From: JBJXHC01 sp964538485
Lineage (GTDB): Bacteria > Bacteroidota > Ignavibacteria > UBA10030 > UBA6906
Length of the DNA: 14,109 nucleotides
Direction of reading: 5' to 3'
Assembly (NCBI GenBank): GCA_964538485.1
Contig: CAZIHJ010000082.1
Span: 1 to 14,109 of the forward strand
A model generated the notes under the pieces. It was not told the origin of the DNA, made no database searches, and worked only from the letters and a program-made list of their open reading frames with translations. Positions within the stretch are counted from its first letter, which is position 1. Every line of letters begins with the position of its first letter. A program made the position numbers and the translations under genes. Of this stretch, positions 1 through 7,659 are shown in pieces.

Positions 1-2
1 TC

Positions 3-2201
3 CGCGTCCTCTACGATGACGATGCGATGTACTTCGGTATAATGTTGTTTGATTCCGATCCCGATAAGATTGTTGCTCCGCTCACCCGACGGGATAATGT
101 TGTCGAGTCAGACGGAATGTCCATCTACATTGACGCCTTTCACGACCACCAAACCTGCTACGAATTTGGATTCAACCCCGCAGGTGTAAAAGCTGATGTG
201 TTGATCTACAATGATGGAGATATCGAGGATAATTCGTGGGATGCCGTGTGGGAAGTCGAGACACAACTTCTCCCCAACGGTTGGTCTGCAGAAGTGAGAA
301 TTCCATTCCGGGTTCTGCGCTATCAGCTTGCAAGCAATGACACGAGCGAGTATGAGTGGGGGATCAACTTCATCCGGAATATCAGCCGGAAGCAGGAGGA
401 GAGTCGCTGGGCATTTACGCCAAAGAAGGAGAGCGGGTTTGTTTCGCGCTTCGGGCATTTGCGTGGACTCCGTTCGCTTCCCTCACCGCGTCAGCTTGAG
501 CTGCTCCCGTTCGTAGTGGGTAAACAGCGTTGGCAGCCACAGCGGCCCAACCAGGATCGTCTGTCTGAGTTTTCCGCCGATGCAGGGATGGATTTCAAGT
601 ATAGCATCTCCAATAACTTCACGCTTGATGCAACCATCAACCCGGATTTCGGCCAGGTGGAGGCAGACCCGGCCGTATTGAACCTCTCGACGTTCGAAAC
701 ATTCTATCCGGAGAAACGACCGTTCTTTATTGAGGGAACACAGATTCTCAGATTCACGACGTTCGGTGGCGCGCTAGGGCCCGGGATGTTTTACCCCCGG
801 CGCATCGGCAGAGCTATTTCCCCCTTTGAATTGCGTGTGCCGATTGGAGGAAAGATCGAAGAACTGCCTCAAGCCGTGACGATTCTTGGCGCAGCAAAAG
901 TCAACGGCAAGACCAATAGCGGACTATCTGTTGGCGTGCTTCAGGCATTTACGGAAGAGGAAAAAGCCGAAGTGTCGGATGCGACCGGCGCACGCGCTTC
1001 GAAGGTGCTGGAGCCGTTTGCGCATTACAATGTCGTCCGCCTCAAACAGGATGTGCTCGGCAACTCCAACGTCGGATTTGTACTTACGACTGTCGCGAAG
1101 CCTGATCGGGCTCCCGCGATTACCAATGGGTATGATTGGTTCATCAAATTGGCAGACAACACCTATCTGTTCGAAGGCTTCTTCGCTCATACGCACACGA
1201 ATGAGAGAGGGAGGCGCATTCATGGAAGCGGAGGGCGGTTCGGCTTTGCCAGGACGGCGGGGGAGCACTGGCTCTGGAGTTTCGGCGGGCGATATGCAAC
1301 AGAGCGCTACAATATCAACGACCTTGGATTCTTCTTCCGGCCTGATGGGTTTACGGGATTATTCTCCATCACCTATAAAGAAAACACGCCCGCCAATTTC
1401 TCTCGGAATTATTCTGTGACGTTTTCGTTCACGGAGTTTCACAATATGCACGGGGTCGGCTTACAGCGGGAAGGGAGATTGGATGCCTCAACGCTTTTCA
1501 GTAATTACTGGAGTGCATCTGCTTCTGCATCGGCTGATATTGGAAGATATGATGACCGCGAGACACGAGGAAATGGTCTGTATCAAAAACCTGAATTCTA
1601 TAACACCAGTTTGACTCTTAGTAGTGATGGAAGGGAAGACTTGATAGGAAGATTCACCGGTCGCTATGGCTGGGACAGCAAACTGAGGTCTCAGTGGGCA
1701 ACCCTGCTTGGTCTGACGCTAAAGCCAACGACCTGGATGCAATGGGATCTAAGTGCCGAGTACGAACGGGTGTTGAACCAGGAGGCATGGGTGACTCATT
1801 CATCGGGCAGCATCTTCGCTGACCGCAGCACGGACAGGTTTGACCTGACGCTTCGCAGTACGATCACCTTCACCCGTGACCTGACGCTGCAAGTGTATAC
1901 CCAGGTTTTTTCTGCCAAAGCGAAGCATGGGCTTGCCCGGCAGCTCGTCGGTACGGCGGATTTTATTCCGTCATCGTATGGTGCGTCGGTTCACGATTTC
2001 ACTGCTCAGGAATTCAATTCCAACTTGGTTCTCCGTTGGGAATATCTCCCCGGCAGCACGTTGTTTCTCGTCTGGTCGCAAGCCCGCCAGGGGAGCAAAG
2101 GCATGTACTCCGATTCATTCTCCGATGACATCAACGACACGTTTCGCCTCCCGCCATCAAACGTACTGCTCTTGAAAGTGACGTATTGGTTGAGCTTATA
2201 G
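3..2201 (+). CDS. DUF5916 family outer-membrane protein, 5' end missing
   Basis: The reading frame is open from the first bases of the window, so the true start lies upstream; 732 residues are visible. The N-terminal part (about the first 130 visible residues) resembles the carbohydrate-binding family 9 / DOMON-like beta-sandwich that usually precedes DUF5916. The hallmark of DUF5916 is encoded at about 639-737: NPDFGQVEADPAVLNLS followed by the FYPEKRPFFIEG segment. The remainder is rich in alternating beta strands with aromatic residues and ends in LLLKVTYWLSL, as expected for a C-terminal outer-membrane beta-barrel strand. Family members are common in Bacteroidota, Ignavibacteriota and Gemmatimonadota; their substrate is unknown, and a role in outer-membrane uptake or export is inference. 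The gene converges on the next one with no bases between the stop codons, so it has no terminator of its own between genes. Confidence 0.85.
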   Translation, partial: RVLYDDDAMYFGIMLFDSDPDKIVAPLTRRDNVVESDGMSIYIDAFHDHQTCYEFGFNPAGVKADVLIYNDGDIEDNSWDAVWEVETQLLPNGWSAEVRIPFRVLRYQLASNDTSEYEWGINFIRNISRKQEESRWAFTPKKESGFVSRFGHLRGLRSLPSPRQLELLPFVVGKQRWQPQRPNQDRLSEFSADAGMDFKYSISNNFTLDATINPDFGQVEADPAVLNLSTFETFYPEKRPFFIEGTQILRFTTFGGALGPGMFYPRRIGRAISPFELRVPIGGKIEELPQAVTILGAAKVNGKTNSGLSVGVLQAFTEEEKAEVSDATGARASKVLEPFAHYNVVRLKQDVLGNSNVGFVLTTVAKPDRAPAITNGYDWFIKLADNTYLFEGFFAHTHTNERGRRIHGSGGRFGFARTAGEHWLWSFGGRYATERYNINDLGFFFRPDGFTGLFSITYKENTPANFSRNYSVTFSFTEFHNMHGVGLQREGRLDASTLFSNYWSASASASADIGRYDDRETRGNGLYQKPEFYNTSLTLSSDGREDLIGRFTGRYGWDSKLRSQWATLLGLTLKPTTWMQWDLSAEYERVLNQEAWVTHSSGSIFADRSTDRFDLTLRSTITFTRDLTLQVYTQVFSAKAKHGLARQLVGTADFIPSSYGASVHDFTAQEFNSNLVLRWEYLPGSTLFLVWSQARQGSKGMYSDSFSDDINDTFRLPPSNVLLLKVTYWLSL

Positions 2202-4409
2202 CTAACGAGGTCTCGTAACTCTCGAAAATGCCGCAGCGTCCAACACCAACTGTCCCGCCTGAGACACCTTCACCCAATAACCCTTTGACGGAATAAGGGA
2301 ACTGCTTGGCGCATATCCTGTGCTGCCAAATCCATAGAAACCTGACAGAACAATTCCCGATGGAATCTGGACGATTGATGATGTTGAGACCGTGTCGGTA
2401 ATTGTCCCGACAATATTCCACCCTGCGATGACGGCAATGGTATCGCTCGTGATGGGTGAACCGGTAATGCTCACATTCCCCGCAGTGGGAAATTTCAGCC
2501 AATAGCCGGTTCCATTTTCCAGCGTATCTCTTTCGACGTATCCACCAACATACGCATAGGCCTCGGAGCTTGCTGTAGGGAAGAGTGTATCTGTCGCGGC
2601 GTCAACAACTGCCAGCGGAACAGAGATCAGGTTCCAGGCCGATTCAAAGAAGTATGCTTGTGTCACCTGGCTCGTCGTGGTAAACTCGCGCACAGCCGAC
2701 CAGCCACTTGTTCCAACTCCGTTCTTCGCTCTGACTCTCCAAAAGTACGTTACGTCTGCCGCAATCGCCCCGACGATCTTTGATGTATCTGCTACCGTTG
2801 AATCATTTACGACGGTCGAGCCGAACAGCGAATCGGTTGACACTTGAACGTGGTAGGTGCCCGCGCCGTTGGCGGGGTTCCAAACAAGTTCGATACCGTC
2901 CGGCTGGAGAATTGCTTCGTGAAGCGGACTGACGAGTGTAGGAATTGCTGGTGGGAGTAATGCCCCGGTGTTTTCAAAAAGGAATATCAAATCATCGATC
3001 TCATCTATTCCCGTCATATCAAGATCGCCATCGTTATCGCGGTCATGGAGCGTTGCGCACGAGCCGGCTGTGGAGGCGTCAAATGTGCGCTGGTTGATTA
3101 AGACGCCGCTGCCATTGTTTTCATAGACGGTCCAGTCGCCGCTGGAGTAGCTGCTCGCCACAAGATCAAGATCGCCATCGCCATCAATGTCACCGACGTC
3201 GATTGCAATGGCAAAACTTCCCACCGGATAAGTCGTTGCTGCTGACATCCCGCCGGCACCGTTTCCGAAAATCACGGAAGCAGTGTTCCAGCCCGAGTTT
3301 GCAGAGACGACGTCCATGTTGCCGTCGCCATTCATATCACCGACGGCAATCATCCACGGATTTCCTCCCACTGCAACTTCGGTCGAAAACGTCAACCCTC
3401 CGTTTCCGTTACCGAGAAACAGCGCCATCTCCTGACTGTCGTATGATCCGATAAACACATCCATGATACCGTCATTATTTGCATCGGCGGCTGCCGCCGC
3501 GGTTTCACCGCTTCCTCCAGCCTCAAAATTTGTGCTTGGGGCAAACGATCCATCTCCGTTGTTCTTGAAAATCGTCGCGTTGCCCTGCGTCCGGTTTGCG
3601 GTGACGATGTCCATGTCGCCGTCACCGTCGAGGTCCAACATGGTCACCGCCCTCGGGCCATCTCCGGATTCCTTGCTGACGAGCGAATCGAAACCACCGG
3701 CCCCATCACCATACATCATTGTTACCTGGTCGTTTCCTGCATTTCCCACAACGAGATCAATCTTGCCGTCGTTGTTGAGATCGGTGCCGTCATTGGGGCT
3801 TGGGACGCTCCCGCCCGGCAGATCGAAAACCTCCGAGGTGTCATACATCCCTGTGCTGTCATTGAGAAAGATGCGCACGTCCACAGTAATTTCATTCACC
3901 GTTGCAAGGTCGAGCCATCCGTCGCCGTTGAAGTCGCCGCCATACGCTCCGTAGGTTTGAATGTGTCCTTCTCCTGTTGTGCGGACCGGTATCACCGCAA
4001 TTTCCACGTAGTCCAGGTTGCCGGGTGATGGTTTTACCCAGAACATCCACGCATAGCCGAGGTTCATCGAATCACCGCCTTGATCCCGGATGCCTTTGGA
4101 GAGGTTGACCGTGACGTACTCGCCGGCAGAGAAGGGACGGTCCGGCGTAAAGCGCACCTGCGTGTTGCCGCTTTCAAATGTGAGTGAGCCTTGCGCAACA
4201 CCCGACCAATGTCCGAACACTTTGAAGGTCATGCTGTTGAACGATGTCACGTCGAGCGCAGTATTGAAGCTCACCACAATATCCGTTGAGGGAAGTGCCG
4301 AGCGTGTGTTGCGAAACGGACTCGTTGTGACAACCGTGGGAGCGGCGGAGAGATGCACTGCGAGGAGCGCGAGTATTGCAAGCATGGACAATGACAATGA
4401 ACGTGTCAT
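2202..4409 (-). CDS. Secreted FG-GAP/VCBS repeat protein with Ig-like and fibronectin III-like domains
   Basis: A 735-residue protein. Residues 1-22 form a signal peptide (basic MTR, hydrophobic core, cut near SAA). Residues about 23-110 look like a bacterial Ig-like domain (Big_5/SbsA type). Seven DxNxDGxxD-type calcium loops follow, beginning at residues 159, 210, 259, 309, 358, 407 and 456. The near-constant 49-residue period fits a seven-bladed FG-GAP/VCBS beta-propeller. Residues about 485-580 resemble fibronectin type III (pattern YHVQVSTD...YFWRVRAKN...GWS). The last 150 residues contain two W-N-(L/I)-(I/V)-type repeats with G-YW-(L/V)-K motifs, a module often found at the end of surface proteins in this bacterial group. 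I see no YPNPF-type T9SS sorting tail. The likely location is the cell surface or outside; adhesion or ligand binding is inference. The ATG has only a weak purine-rich upstream site. A promoter candidate lies at 4483-4511. Confidence 0.85.
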   Translation of the reverse strand: MTRSLSLSMLAILALLAVHLSAAPTVVTTSPFRNTRSALPSTDIVVSFNTALDVTSFNSMTFKVFGHWSGVAQGSLTFESGNTQVRFTPDRPFSAGEYVTVNLSKGIRDQGGDSMNLGYAWMFWVKPSPGNLDYVEIAVIPVRTTGEGHIQTYGAYGGDFNGDGWLDLATVNEITVDVRIFLNDSTGMYDTSEVFDLPGGSVPSPNDGTDLNNDGKIDLVVGNAGNDQVTMMYGDGAGGFDSLVSKESGDGPRAVTMLDLDGDGDMDIVTANRTQGNATIFKNNGDGSFAPSTNFEAGGSGETAAAAADANNDGIMDVFIGSYDSQEMALFLGNGNGGLTFSTEVAVGGNPWMIAVGDMNGDGNMDVVSANSGWNTASVIFGNGAGGMSAATTYPVGSFAIAIDVGDIDGDGDLDLVASSYSSGDWTVYENNGSGVLINQRTFDASTAGSCATLHDRDNDGDLDMTGIDEIDDLIFLFENTGALLPPAIPTLVSPLHEAILQPDGIELVWNPANGAGTYHVQVSTDSLFGSTVVNDSTVADTSKIVGAIAADVTYFWRVRAKNGVGTSGWSAVREFTTTSQVTQAYFFESAWNLISVPLAVVDAATDTLFPTASSEAYAYVGGYVERDTLENGTGYWLKFPTAGNVSITGSPITSDTIAVIAGWNIVGTITDTVSTSSIVQIPSGIVLSGFYGFGSTGYAPSSSLIPSKGYWVKVSQAGQLVLDAAAFSRVTRPR

Positions 4410-4482
4410 GATATTTCTTTCATTTGAATGATGATGCTAAGAGATGGCTTAGACACAAAAAACGGTAGGTTAAACTGCTTGA

Positions 4483-4511
4483 ATGTTAGCAGGAGAGAGG
4501 TACAAAAGCAA
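4483..4511 (-). promoter_or_regulatory. Candidate sigma70-like promoter for the FG-GAP protein gene
   Basis: On the minus strand the site reads TTGCTT (rc of 4506-4511), 17 nt, then TAACAT (rc of 4483-4488). TGC directly before the -10 box matches an extended -10 element. Predicted transcription start is near 4476, about 65 nt before the ATG at 4409. The -35 matches the consensus in only its TTG; the -10 matches 4 of 6. The same TTGCTT and spacer length recur at 9063-9091, which adds some weight. Confidence 0.4.
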
Positions 4512-4619
4512 GCTGTCCGCGCGCGTGTGGATTCTTTCTCTCTGCTATAGAGGTCATTCTCAGACCCGATGTTTGTTTGTTGGGTCGAAGAATCTGATAA
4601 GTTCCCCGGTTGCTCATTT

Positions 4620-4656
4620 GCCCACCCCGCCTTCACTTCCGTTCCGGCGGGCGGGC
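4620..4656 (-). terminator. GC-rich stem-loop just after the VOC gene, possible terminator
   Basis: Arms at 4620-4631 (GCCCACCCCGCC) and 4646-4656 (GGCGGGCGGGC) pair over about 11 bp with one irregularity around a 14-nt loop. The hairpin begins only 4 nt after the VOC stop codon on the minus strand. No U-tract follows in either direction, so it is not a textbook intrinsic terminator; it may protect the 3' end or end transcription with Rho. Apart from this and the promoter candidate, I see nothing convincing in 4410-4659. Confidence 0.35.
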
Positions 4657-4659
4657 TAA

Positions 4660-5088
4660 CTAATGTGAGGGCGAGGGAGGGGTTGCACTGGAATTACGCA
4701 CTTCACTCATCAGCGCGAGCAGGTTCCGATCAGGGTCACGGAAGAACGCCATCCAGAGTTCGTGGTCGGGCAGTTTTGCAATGAGGTGCGGATTCCCCTC
4801 GAAAACAACGCCGCGGGCTGAGAGCGTTTCAAAAGCGGCCTGGAGATCGAGGACTTTGTAATAGATGACCGAAGAGTTCCCGGCCTGGGCTTTTGCAGGA
4901 GAGTCAAGCATGAGGCGTACACCGCCACAATCGAAGAACCCGAGTCCCGGCGGTGCTTGAAAAAGAAAACGCATCCCCAGTATGTCGCGGTAAAAAGTGA
5001 CTGCACGGTCTATGTCGCTGACCGGGACGGCTATCTGGCCGATGAGAGAGAGGGAGAAGGTGGATGGATCTGGCATTTTCACACTCAC
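4660..5088 (-). CDS. VOC (glyoxalase/bleomycin-resistance) family protein
   Basis: A 142-residue protein with one vicinal-oxygen-chelate module pair: IGQIAVPVSDIDRAVTFYRD then LGMRF at residues 16-41, FFDCGGVRLML at 51-61, IYYKV at 75-79, and FFRDPDRNLLALMSEV at 115-130. The family includes glyoxalase I, dioxygenases, epimerases and drug-binding proteins. The first metal position, usually His, is Gln18, and the usual Glu after DPDxN is Ala125, so a classical metal site looks incomplete; His101 and His109 remain. Substrate unknown. The GTG start overlaps the stop of the upstream gene as GTGA, suggesting translational coupling; an ATG at 5076 (residue 5) is equally plausible and leaves the domain intact. 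It is the last gene of the 7451-to-4660 operon. Confidence 0.82.
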   Translation of the reverse strand: MSVKMPDPSTFSLSLIGQIAVPVSDIDRAVTFYRDILGMRFLFQAPPGLGFFDCGGVRLMLDSPAKAQAGNSSVIYYKVLDLQAAFETLSARGVVFEGNPHLIAKLPDHELWMAFFRDPDRNLLALMSEVRNSSATPPSPSH

Positions 5089-6920
5089 TTCCCAATCCCC
5101 TTCAACAAATTATCCAGCCCGCCTTTCTTTTGCTGGTCGGTGAGTTCCTTTTTCTTTGCTTCGACCATCGCCAGCTTGTCGGTTACCAGAGACTGGTAGG
5201 CGTTGAGTTGGGAATCTATCTCCTGTTTCTTTGCAGCGTAGAACTTCTCAAACTCCTGTCGCTTGGCGGCAATTTCCTTATCGAATTTTGCGCGCAGTTC
5301 GTTTTGCAGCTTGGCAAACTCAGCGCCAAGCACGGCTTGCACTCGACCGGCAATCTGGGCGGCGAGGTTGGTGCGAAACGCCACGTCGAATGGACCGCCG
5401 GTATTCCAGAGTCGGAGGGAGGCATCGAAGCCGGAGACCCCTTGCAACACTTCGCGCACGAGCCGCTCAATGGTGTTCTTTGCATCGCCGGCAAACGTGA
5501 GCTTGATGTTGTTTAGATCGAATGTCGCCGTTGCATCAAAGCGGTTACCGGGAACGGTGATCTTCACGTCCGAGGTAAGCTTCGCATCGTTGATGGTACC
5601 CTGGAGGAAATCGGCGTTCCCAAGCGTAAACTCAGCCAGCGGAACACCGGCCAATCGTGCGCGGAACTCATCAAATGGTTCATCCTTGGTGCGGTCGATC
5701 AGCGCGCCAAGCGTCAGTTGCCGTCCTCCACCCTCAGCGGCTTCGAGGTCAGCGGTGAGCGGCACTCCAGTCACGGTCTGGTCATTGGTGATATTCTTGA
5801 CCAGTCCTTTGAGATACACATATTCGGTATTCTCAGGCTTGGCCGTGCCTCCGGAAACGAGAATGTTCTTGATCCAGAGTTTGGGATAGGCCTGTCCGAC
5901 CGGGAAATTAATGTCCTGGCCCTTCATGCGCGGTGGCTTCTCGTACTCCGGCTCAGGCGAATACTTCTTGATGTTGTCGCGTGCGAAATCCACCCACGAG
6001 AGATACGTCATTGCACGTTTGTACAACTCCTGACCGACGAGCAGATGAGCAAGCCCCTCCGTGTTAAGGTTGGGGAGTCGTGCCATCTCCATCAGCTTCT
6101 GGAAATCCCTCTTCACCACATCATCAATCGAACCAACTGCCCCTGACACACGCTGGACGTCCGAGGTGATGGATGTCTTGCGATCATTGAACGTCTTGTT
6201 GATTTCGTTCACGGTTTTTATGGAGTTGTCAACGGTGGAAATGGCGGAAGTGATCTTGTCGATGCTTTTGAGTTCGGAGGGGTTAATGGCTTTGATACTC
6301 GTCTCGATCTCGGCAAGGCGTTGCTTACTTGTCTCGAAATCCGCAAGAGATGCCTGCCATTGACCGGAGGCTTCCGCAACCACGCGACGGAGTGAATCGA
6401 TGTGCTTCAGCGTCTGCGGGTCGAGCGCTTTGACAAGACTATCAACATTGATGCCCTTGCGCAGGTTGTCGATATTGAAGACGGGTGTTTGCTCGACGGT
6501 CTTGGCGAGGGCTTCCTCTGCCAACGCAGCGAACGTGCCGCCGGATGACTTCTCTTTCTTCGCTCCGGGAATGAACCCATCCGCTGTTCGTTTGGTATCG
6601 AGGATGAGTTCGTTCACTTCCATCGTTTCAATGATGTATTTGCCACGCAGGAGTTGACCGAAGTTCATCGCAAAGTTCACCTTCCCGGTCTCGAACATGT
6701 TCCGCCATGTGTCGTTCGGGTTTGTCACCTGCATCCGCTGCCACGTGACGCCGATGGGTGAGAAGTTGATAGAGAGATTATCGATCTCCACTTTGGCACC
6801 GACGATTTCATCTCCCGCCGCCTCAAGTCCGGATTCCACCCAGCCGTCGATAAAGAAATAGACCACCACACAAATGATGATAAAGGGAATGAGAACGAAA
6901 TAGATGAAGTTCTTGCGCAT
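5085..6920 (-). CDS. AsmA-like envelope protein, TIGR03545 family
   Basis: A 611-residue protein with an N-terminal membrane anchor (residues about 5-24, hydrophobic, after MRKN) and the rest probably in the periplasm. Residues about 40-115 have the beta pattern of AsmA/TamB-type N-termini (short amphipathic strands, GKYIIETMEVNELILD). A helical region spans about 150-300. A second beta-rich part (about 330-520) includes KGQDINFP and PKLWIKNILVSGG. A charged coiled coil runs from about 530 to 600, and the protein ends LLKGIGK. I recognise this from memory as TIGR03545, an uncharacterised family limited to bacteria with outer membranes and usually paired with TIGR03546, exactly as here. A role in lipid movement or envelope structure is inference from the AsmA resemblance. 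A strong GGGGGAG ribosome site precedes the ATG, and only 3 bp separate it from the gene before it. Confidence 0.8.
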   Translation of the reverse strand: MRKNFIYFVLIPFIIICVVVYFFIDGWVESGLEAAGDEIVGAKVEIDNLSINFSPIGVTWQRMQVTNPNDTWRNMFETGKVNFAMNFGQLLRGKYIIETMEVNELILDTKRTADGFIPGAKKEKSSGGTFAALAEEALAKTVEQTPVFNIDNLRKGINVDSLVKALDPQTLKHIDSLRRVVAEASGQWQASLADFETSKQRLAEIETSIKAINPSELKSIDKITSAISTVDNSIKTVNEINKTFNDRKTSITSDVQRVSGAVGSIDDVVKRDFQKLMEMARLPNLNTEGLAHLLVGQELYKRAMTYLSWVDFARDNIKKYSPEPEYEKPPRMKGQDINFPVGQAYPKLWIKNILVSGGTAKPENTEYVYLKGLVKNITNDQTVTGVPLTADLEAAEGGGRQLTLGALIDRTKDEPFDEFRARLAGVPLAEFTLGNADFLQGTINDAKLTSDVKITVPGNRFDATATFDLNNIKLTFAGDAKNTIERLVREVLQGVSGFDASLRLWNTGGPFDVAFRTNLAAQIAGRVQAVLGAEFAKLQNELRAKFDKEIAAKRQEFEKFYAAKKQEIDSQLNAYQSLVTDKLAMVEAKKKELTDQQKKGGLDNLLKGIGK

Positions 6921-6923
6921 GGT

Positions 6924-7451
6924 CTATTCTCCCCCCAGGCTTCGGACCTTCTCGTACCATTTCACGAGGGAGCTTTGCTTGAGGACCTGAAAGACCTTCC
7001 ATTTTTCTATCTTCTCGCCGACGTGTGTACGATACGCAACGACTGCCTTCTTCATCCCGAAGTAGATGGGAACGAATGCCACCAGCGCAAACACAAAGCT
7101 TCCCATCACTACACTGTTATTGAATCTGGTGAGCGGTGCGATTGGCGCGTTGTAAAGCGAAGTCCAAAGTGCGCGCAGCCCGTCGATGTTGACGAGTATG
7201 AGATACCCCAGCCAGTGGAAGAACGGGTCAAGCAGATATGCGAACAATGTGCATAGGGTGATAGCGAGGAAGGCTGCTCCCAAGTTGACGTTGATGATGA
7301 GAAGAATGAGCCAAACTAGCACTCCTTGCAGTGTCAGCATGGGCGAGAAGCCAAGGATTGCGCCGAGGGCAAACCCGCCTGCAACTTGCGCGGGGTTCTG
7401 TCCGGCCCGGAAAATCTTGATGATGTCTCTGATGATGGTCAACCAAAACAT
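6924..7451 (-). CDS. DUF2062 membrane protein, TIGR03546 family
   Basis: A 175-residue inner-membrane protein. The DUF2062 signature NPAQVAGGFALGAILGFSP occupies residues 19-37, followed by MLTLQGVLVWLILLI. About three or four hydrophobic segments are visible (roughly 24-53 as a hairpin, 58-83 and 112-132), then a basic cytoplasm-like tail ending VRSLGGE. It is the first gene of a three-gene operon with the AsmA-like TIGR03545 gene and the VOC gene. AGGAGAG five or six bases before the ATG sets the start. DUF2062 also occurs in proteins next to glycosyltransferases, but the molecular function is unknown. The pairing suggests that this protein anchors or feeds its large periplasmic partner, which is inference. 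Confidence 0.82.
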   Translation of the reverse strand: MFWLTIIRDIIKIFRAGQNPAQVAGGFALGAILGFSPMLTLQGVLVWLILLIINVNLGAAFLAITLCTLFAYLLDPFFHWLGYLILVNIDGLRALWTSLYNAPIAPLTRFNNSVVMGSFVFALVAFVPIYFGMKKAVVAYRTHVGEKIEKWKVFQVLKQSSLVKWYEKVRSLGGE

Positions 7452-7493
7452 TGAGCTCTCCTGTTGCGGAAGTCGGCAAAAATGTTGGGGATA

Positions 7494-7522
7494 AAGATAT
7501 ATGAAGACAGGGCAAAATGCAA
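7494..7522 (-). promoter_or_regulatory. Candidate promoter of the DUF2062-AsmA-VOC operon
   Basis: Minus strand: TTGCAT (rc of 7517-7522), 17 nt, TATCTT (rc of 7494-7499). Predicted start of transcription is near 7487, giving a leader of about 36 nt before the ATG at 7451. The same bases also fit the Bacteroidota-type pattern TTTG-N20-TAnnTTTg with one mismatch. The two readings cannot be separated from sequence alone. Confidence 0.4.
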
Positions 7523-7606
7523 AAGGGTGAGAGCGAAGAGTCGAGAGCTGGAGTGCGGATTTGTCCCAGATTGCGGGACTGATTCGTCAAAGAATATACA
7601 GGGTGT

Positions 7607-7635
7607 TTGCATGAATGCGGACGAATACATACACT
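7607..7635 (+). promoter_or_regulatory. Candidate promoter of the YCII-domain gene
   Basis: TTGCAT (7607-7612), 17 nt, TACACT (7630-7635). Predicted start of transcription is near 7642, leaving about 18 nt that contain the GGAGGAG ribosome site. It shares its -35 sequence with the divergent operon promoter and its -10 sequence with the ligD promoter. An in-frame ATG at 7615 lies inside this promoter, which argues against using that ATG as the start. Confidence 0.4.
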
Positions 7636-7650
7636 GGATGCCAACTAAAC

Positions 7651-7657
7651 GGAGGAG
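7651..7657 (+). promoter_or_regulatory. Ribosome-binding site that sets the YCII-domain start
   Basis: GGAGGAG lies immediately before the ATG at 7660 (4 nt between GGAGG and the ATG). No such site precedes the longer alternative ATG at 7615. Confidence 0.7.
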
Positions 7658-7659
7658 TG

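Noticed and set aside
2202..4409. T9SS sorting signal at the C-terminus of the FG-GAP protein
   Set aside because: The end (LVLDAAAFSRVTRPR) lacks the YPNPF and strand pattern of T9SS type A domains, so the export route beyond the signal peptide is left open.
4564..4596. Inverted GACCC...GGGTC with outer TCAGA...TCTGA near 4560-4596
   Set aside because: The arms are short and interrupted, with a long loop and no T-tract, so it is probably chance.
4406..4636. 76-codon open frame on the minus strand overlapping the start of the FG-GAP gene
   Set aside because: It has no recognisable domain and no ribosome site. It overlaps the FG-GAP start and the promoter candidate, and its composition looks non-coding.
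7563..7579. GTCCC-N7-GGGAC inverted repeat between the divergent promoters
   Set aside because: The arms are only 5 bp and not tied to either promoter core. It could be an operator, but nothing beyond its position supports this.
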